Shown: one piece after another, positions 62,332 through 63,155 of the stretch
Layout of the letters: every line of letters starts with the position of its first letter
Position numbering within the stretch: position 1 is the first letter of the stretch
NCBI GenBank assembly: GCA_013115125.1
Contig: JABANN010000137.1
Span: 1-63,155, forward strand
Length of the DNA: 63,155 nucleotides
DNA from: Perkinsus olseni
Lineage: Eukaryota; Perkinsozoa; Perkinsida
Reading direction: 5' to 3'
The notes under the pieces: model-generated
Databases searched by the model: none
What the model saw: the letters and a program-made list of their open reading frames with translations, nothing else
What the model was told of the DNA's origin: nothing
Program-made: the position numbers and the translations under genes

Positions 62332-63155
62332 TCACCAGGGTAACATCTTGAAGTTCTCCTTTCTCACTGAGCCCAAGGATAGTCCATGTGGTAGTTTCGC
62401 ACCGCTGATAGATTTCAGAGCGGCACTCACGAGAGCGTCGGGTCCGCATAAAAAGAAGTTTATACGGCTGGCTCCCTCTTCAACAGCTCGAGTGTAGGCA
62501 CTCGTAACGAACTCCTCGAGCTCTTCAGTTCCCGGTACCGAGTGATAGTCAAGTAGAGTCACGTAAGGCAGACCATAGGGGCCGCTCTTGCAGGACTCGT
62601 CAGCTACTGAAGAGCCGTCCTCGGCGCATGTCGACAGAAGCTGTGAAACTCGTTGGCCGTTGTCCCCAGAGTAGAGGAGTCGTTTGGTACCAACATCTTC
62701 GATAGAAGGGTAGATGAGGTCGAGGGAGTCGACGTTGTAGAGATGCCAAAGCACGGATACTCTCGAGCGTTGAACTGATAATGGTAAACCTTGGATGATA
62801 GAGGCAACGGGCGCTACACCACTTCCACCACAAAGGAAGGCGGCATACTCTCCGCTAGGACAAAGCTGCCGAGGTAAATCATTGACACCGTAGGGGCCCT
62901 GGACCAGTACAGGCTCTCCTACCAATGCCTCTGGAGGGCTGTTCAGCAGCTTCTGAGCGATGAACCCTTTCCCGGAGATGAGGAATCTCTGCTCGTGCTC
63001 AGCACCGGACAGTGGAGGTAGCACAGAATAGGGGTGCCCAATTGCATCCATACCCGGGAAGGAGAGCGATACCCACTGGCCGGGAACAGGCTTCAAGGGG
63101 CACCGGATGGTGAGCTGGCAAGACTTGGGCAAACCCTTCGTGTCATCAGTGAGAG
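62332..63155 (-). CDS. Ferric reductase/NADPH oxidase-like FAD-NAD(P)H domain, 5' end outside window
   Basis: The minus-strand frame is open from the window edge to a stop at 62332, about 274 residues. Motifs follow the ferredoxin-NADP reductase fold as in FRE/NOX proteins: CPLKPVPGQWVSLSFPG then GHPYSVLPP (FAD site; usual form H-P-F-[ST]), VLVQGPYGV, the NAD(P)H loop FLCGGSGVAPVASIIQ, and FFLCGPDALVSA near the C-terminus. These enzymes move electrons from NAD(P)H through FAD to a membrane haem domain, to ferric iron or oxygen. The haem-bearing membrane part would be upstream, beyond 63155, so a soluble reductase (cytochrome b5 reductase type) cannot be excluded. Start not in window. Confidence 0.8.
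   Translation of the reverse strand, partial: LTDDTKGLPKSCQLTIRCPLKPVPGQWVSLSFPGMDAIGHPYSVLPPLSGAEHEQRFLISGKGFIAQKLLNSPPEALVGEPVLVQGPYGVNDLPRQLCPSGEYAAFLCGGSGVAPVASIIQGLPLSVQRSRVSVLWHLYNVDSLDLIYPSIEDVGTKRLLYSGDNGQRVSQLLSTCAEDGSSVADESCKSGPYGLPYVTLLDYHSVPGTEELEEFVTSAYTRAVEEGASRINFFLCGPDALVSAALKSISGAKLPHGLSLGSVRKENFKMLPW

Overview
The window is nuclear DNA from an intron-rich unicellular eukaryote. Genes are broken by many GT-AG introns, mostly 30-60 nt, and all three stop codons are used as stops. Highly conserved genes (CDC48/p97, CNOT9, Era-like GTPase, MsrB, an ERGIC-53-like lectin) sit close together on both strands. The gene style, GC content and compact introns would suit an alveolate such as Perkinsus, but that is inference; nothing read here proves the lineage.

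Left part (1-16 kb, mostly housekeeping): a small coiled-coil protein; an L-type lectin cargo receptor in 13 exons; two tandem intronless membrane RING-H2 proteins; an Era-type GTPase with a KH-like C-terminus, one intron of which holds an antisense tRNA-Arg(ACG); CNOT9/Caf40 (minus) diverging from CDC48 (plus) over about 380 bp; and a methionine sulfoxide reductase B (minus).

Centre (16.6-53.3 kb): one head-to-tail array, all on the minus strand, of ten related genes that I cannot assign to any known family. Each starts with a short phase-0 exon that mostly looks like a signal peptide. It is followed by alternating exons: a short predicted beta exon, usually with a Cys near its start, and a longer helical exon with a C-x3-L-x2-[YHF]-L type motif near its start and an [FV]-x-[VIL]-x2-G-[ST] type motif near its end. 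Where I traced the splice sites, beta exons enter in phase 0 and leave in phase 2, and helical exons do the reverse. A beta+helix pair is therefore a symmetric cassette that can be gained or lost without shifting frame. Three genes (B, C, D) carry about eight helical exons; A lacks an internal block; six (E to J) are short two-module versions, two of them with extra low-complexity exons. Sharply bounded near-identical patches between otherwise diverged copies point to gene conversion. This array is the most likely undescribed system in the window.

Right part (53.3-63.2 kb, plus strand until the end): an EF-hand-like protein with a 21-nt/7-residue tandem repeat; a tentative F-box-like gene; a CNBP/GIS2-like protein with 16 CCHC zinc knuckles, many split by introns at the same codon; a tentative hypothetical gene; and, on the minus strand at the edge, the C-terminal FAD/NAD(P)-binding part of a ferric-reductase/NADPH-oxidase-like flavoprotein that runs off the window.

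Exon joins were worked out by eye from reading frame, GT-AG sites and remembered family sequence. They are best for the lectin, CNOT9, MsrB, Era and zinc-knuckle genes, and approximate elsewhere.
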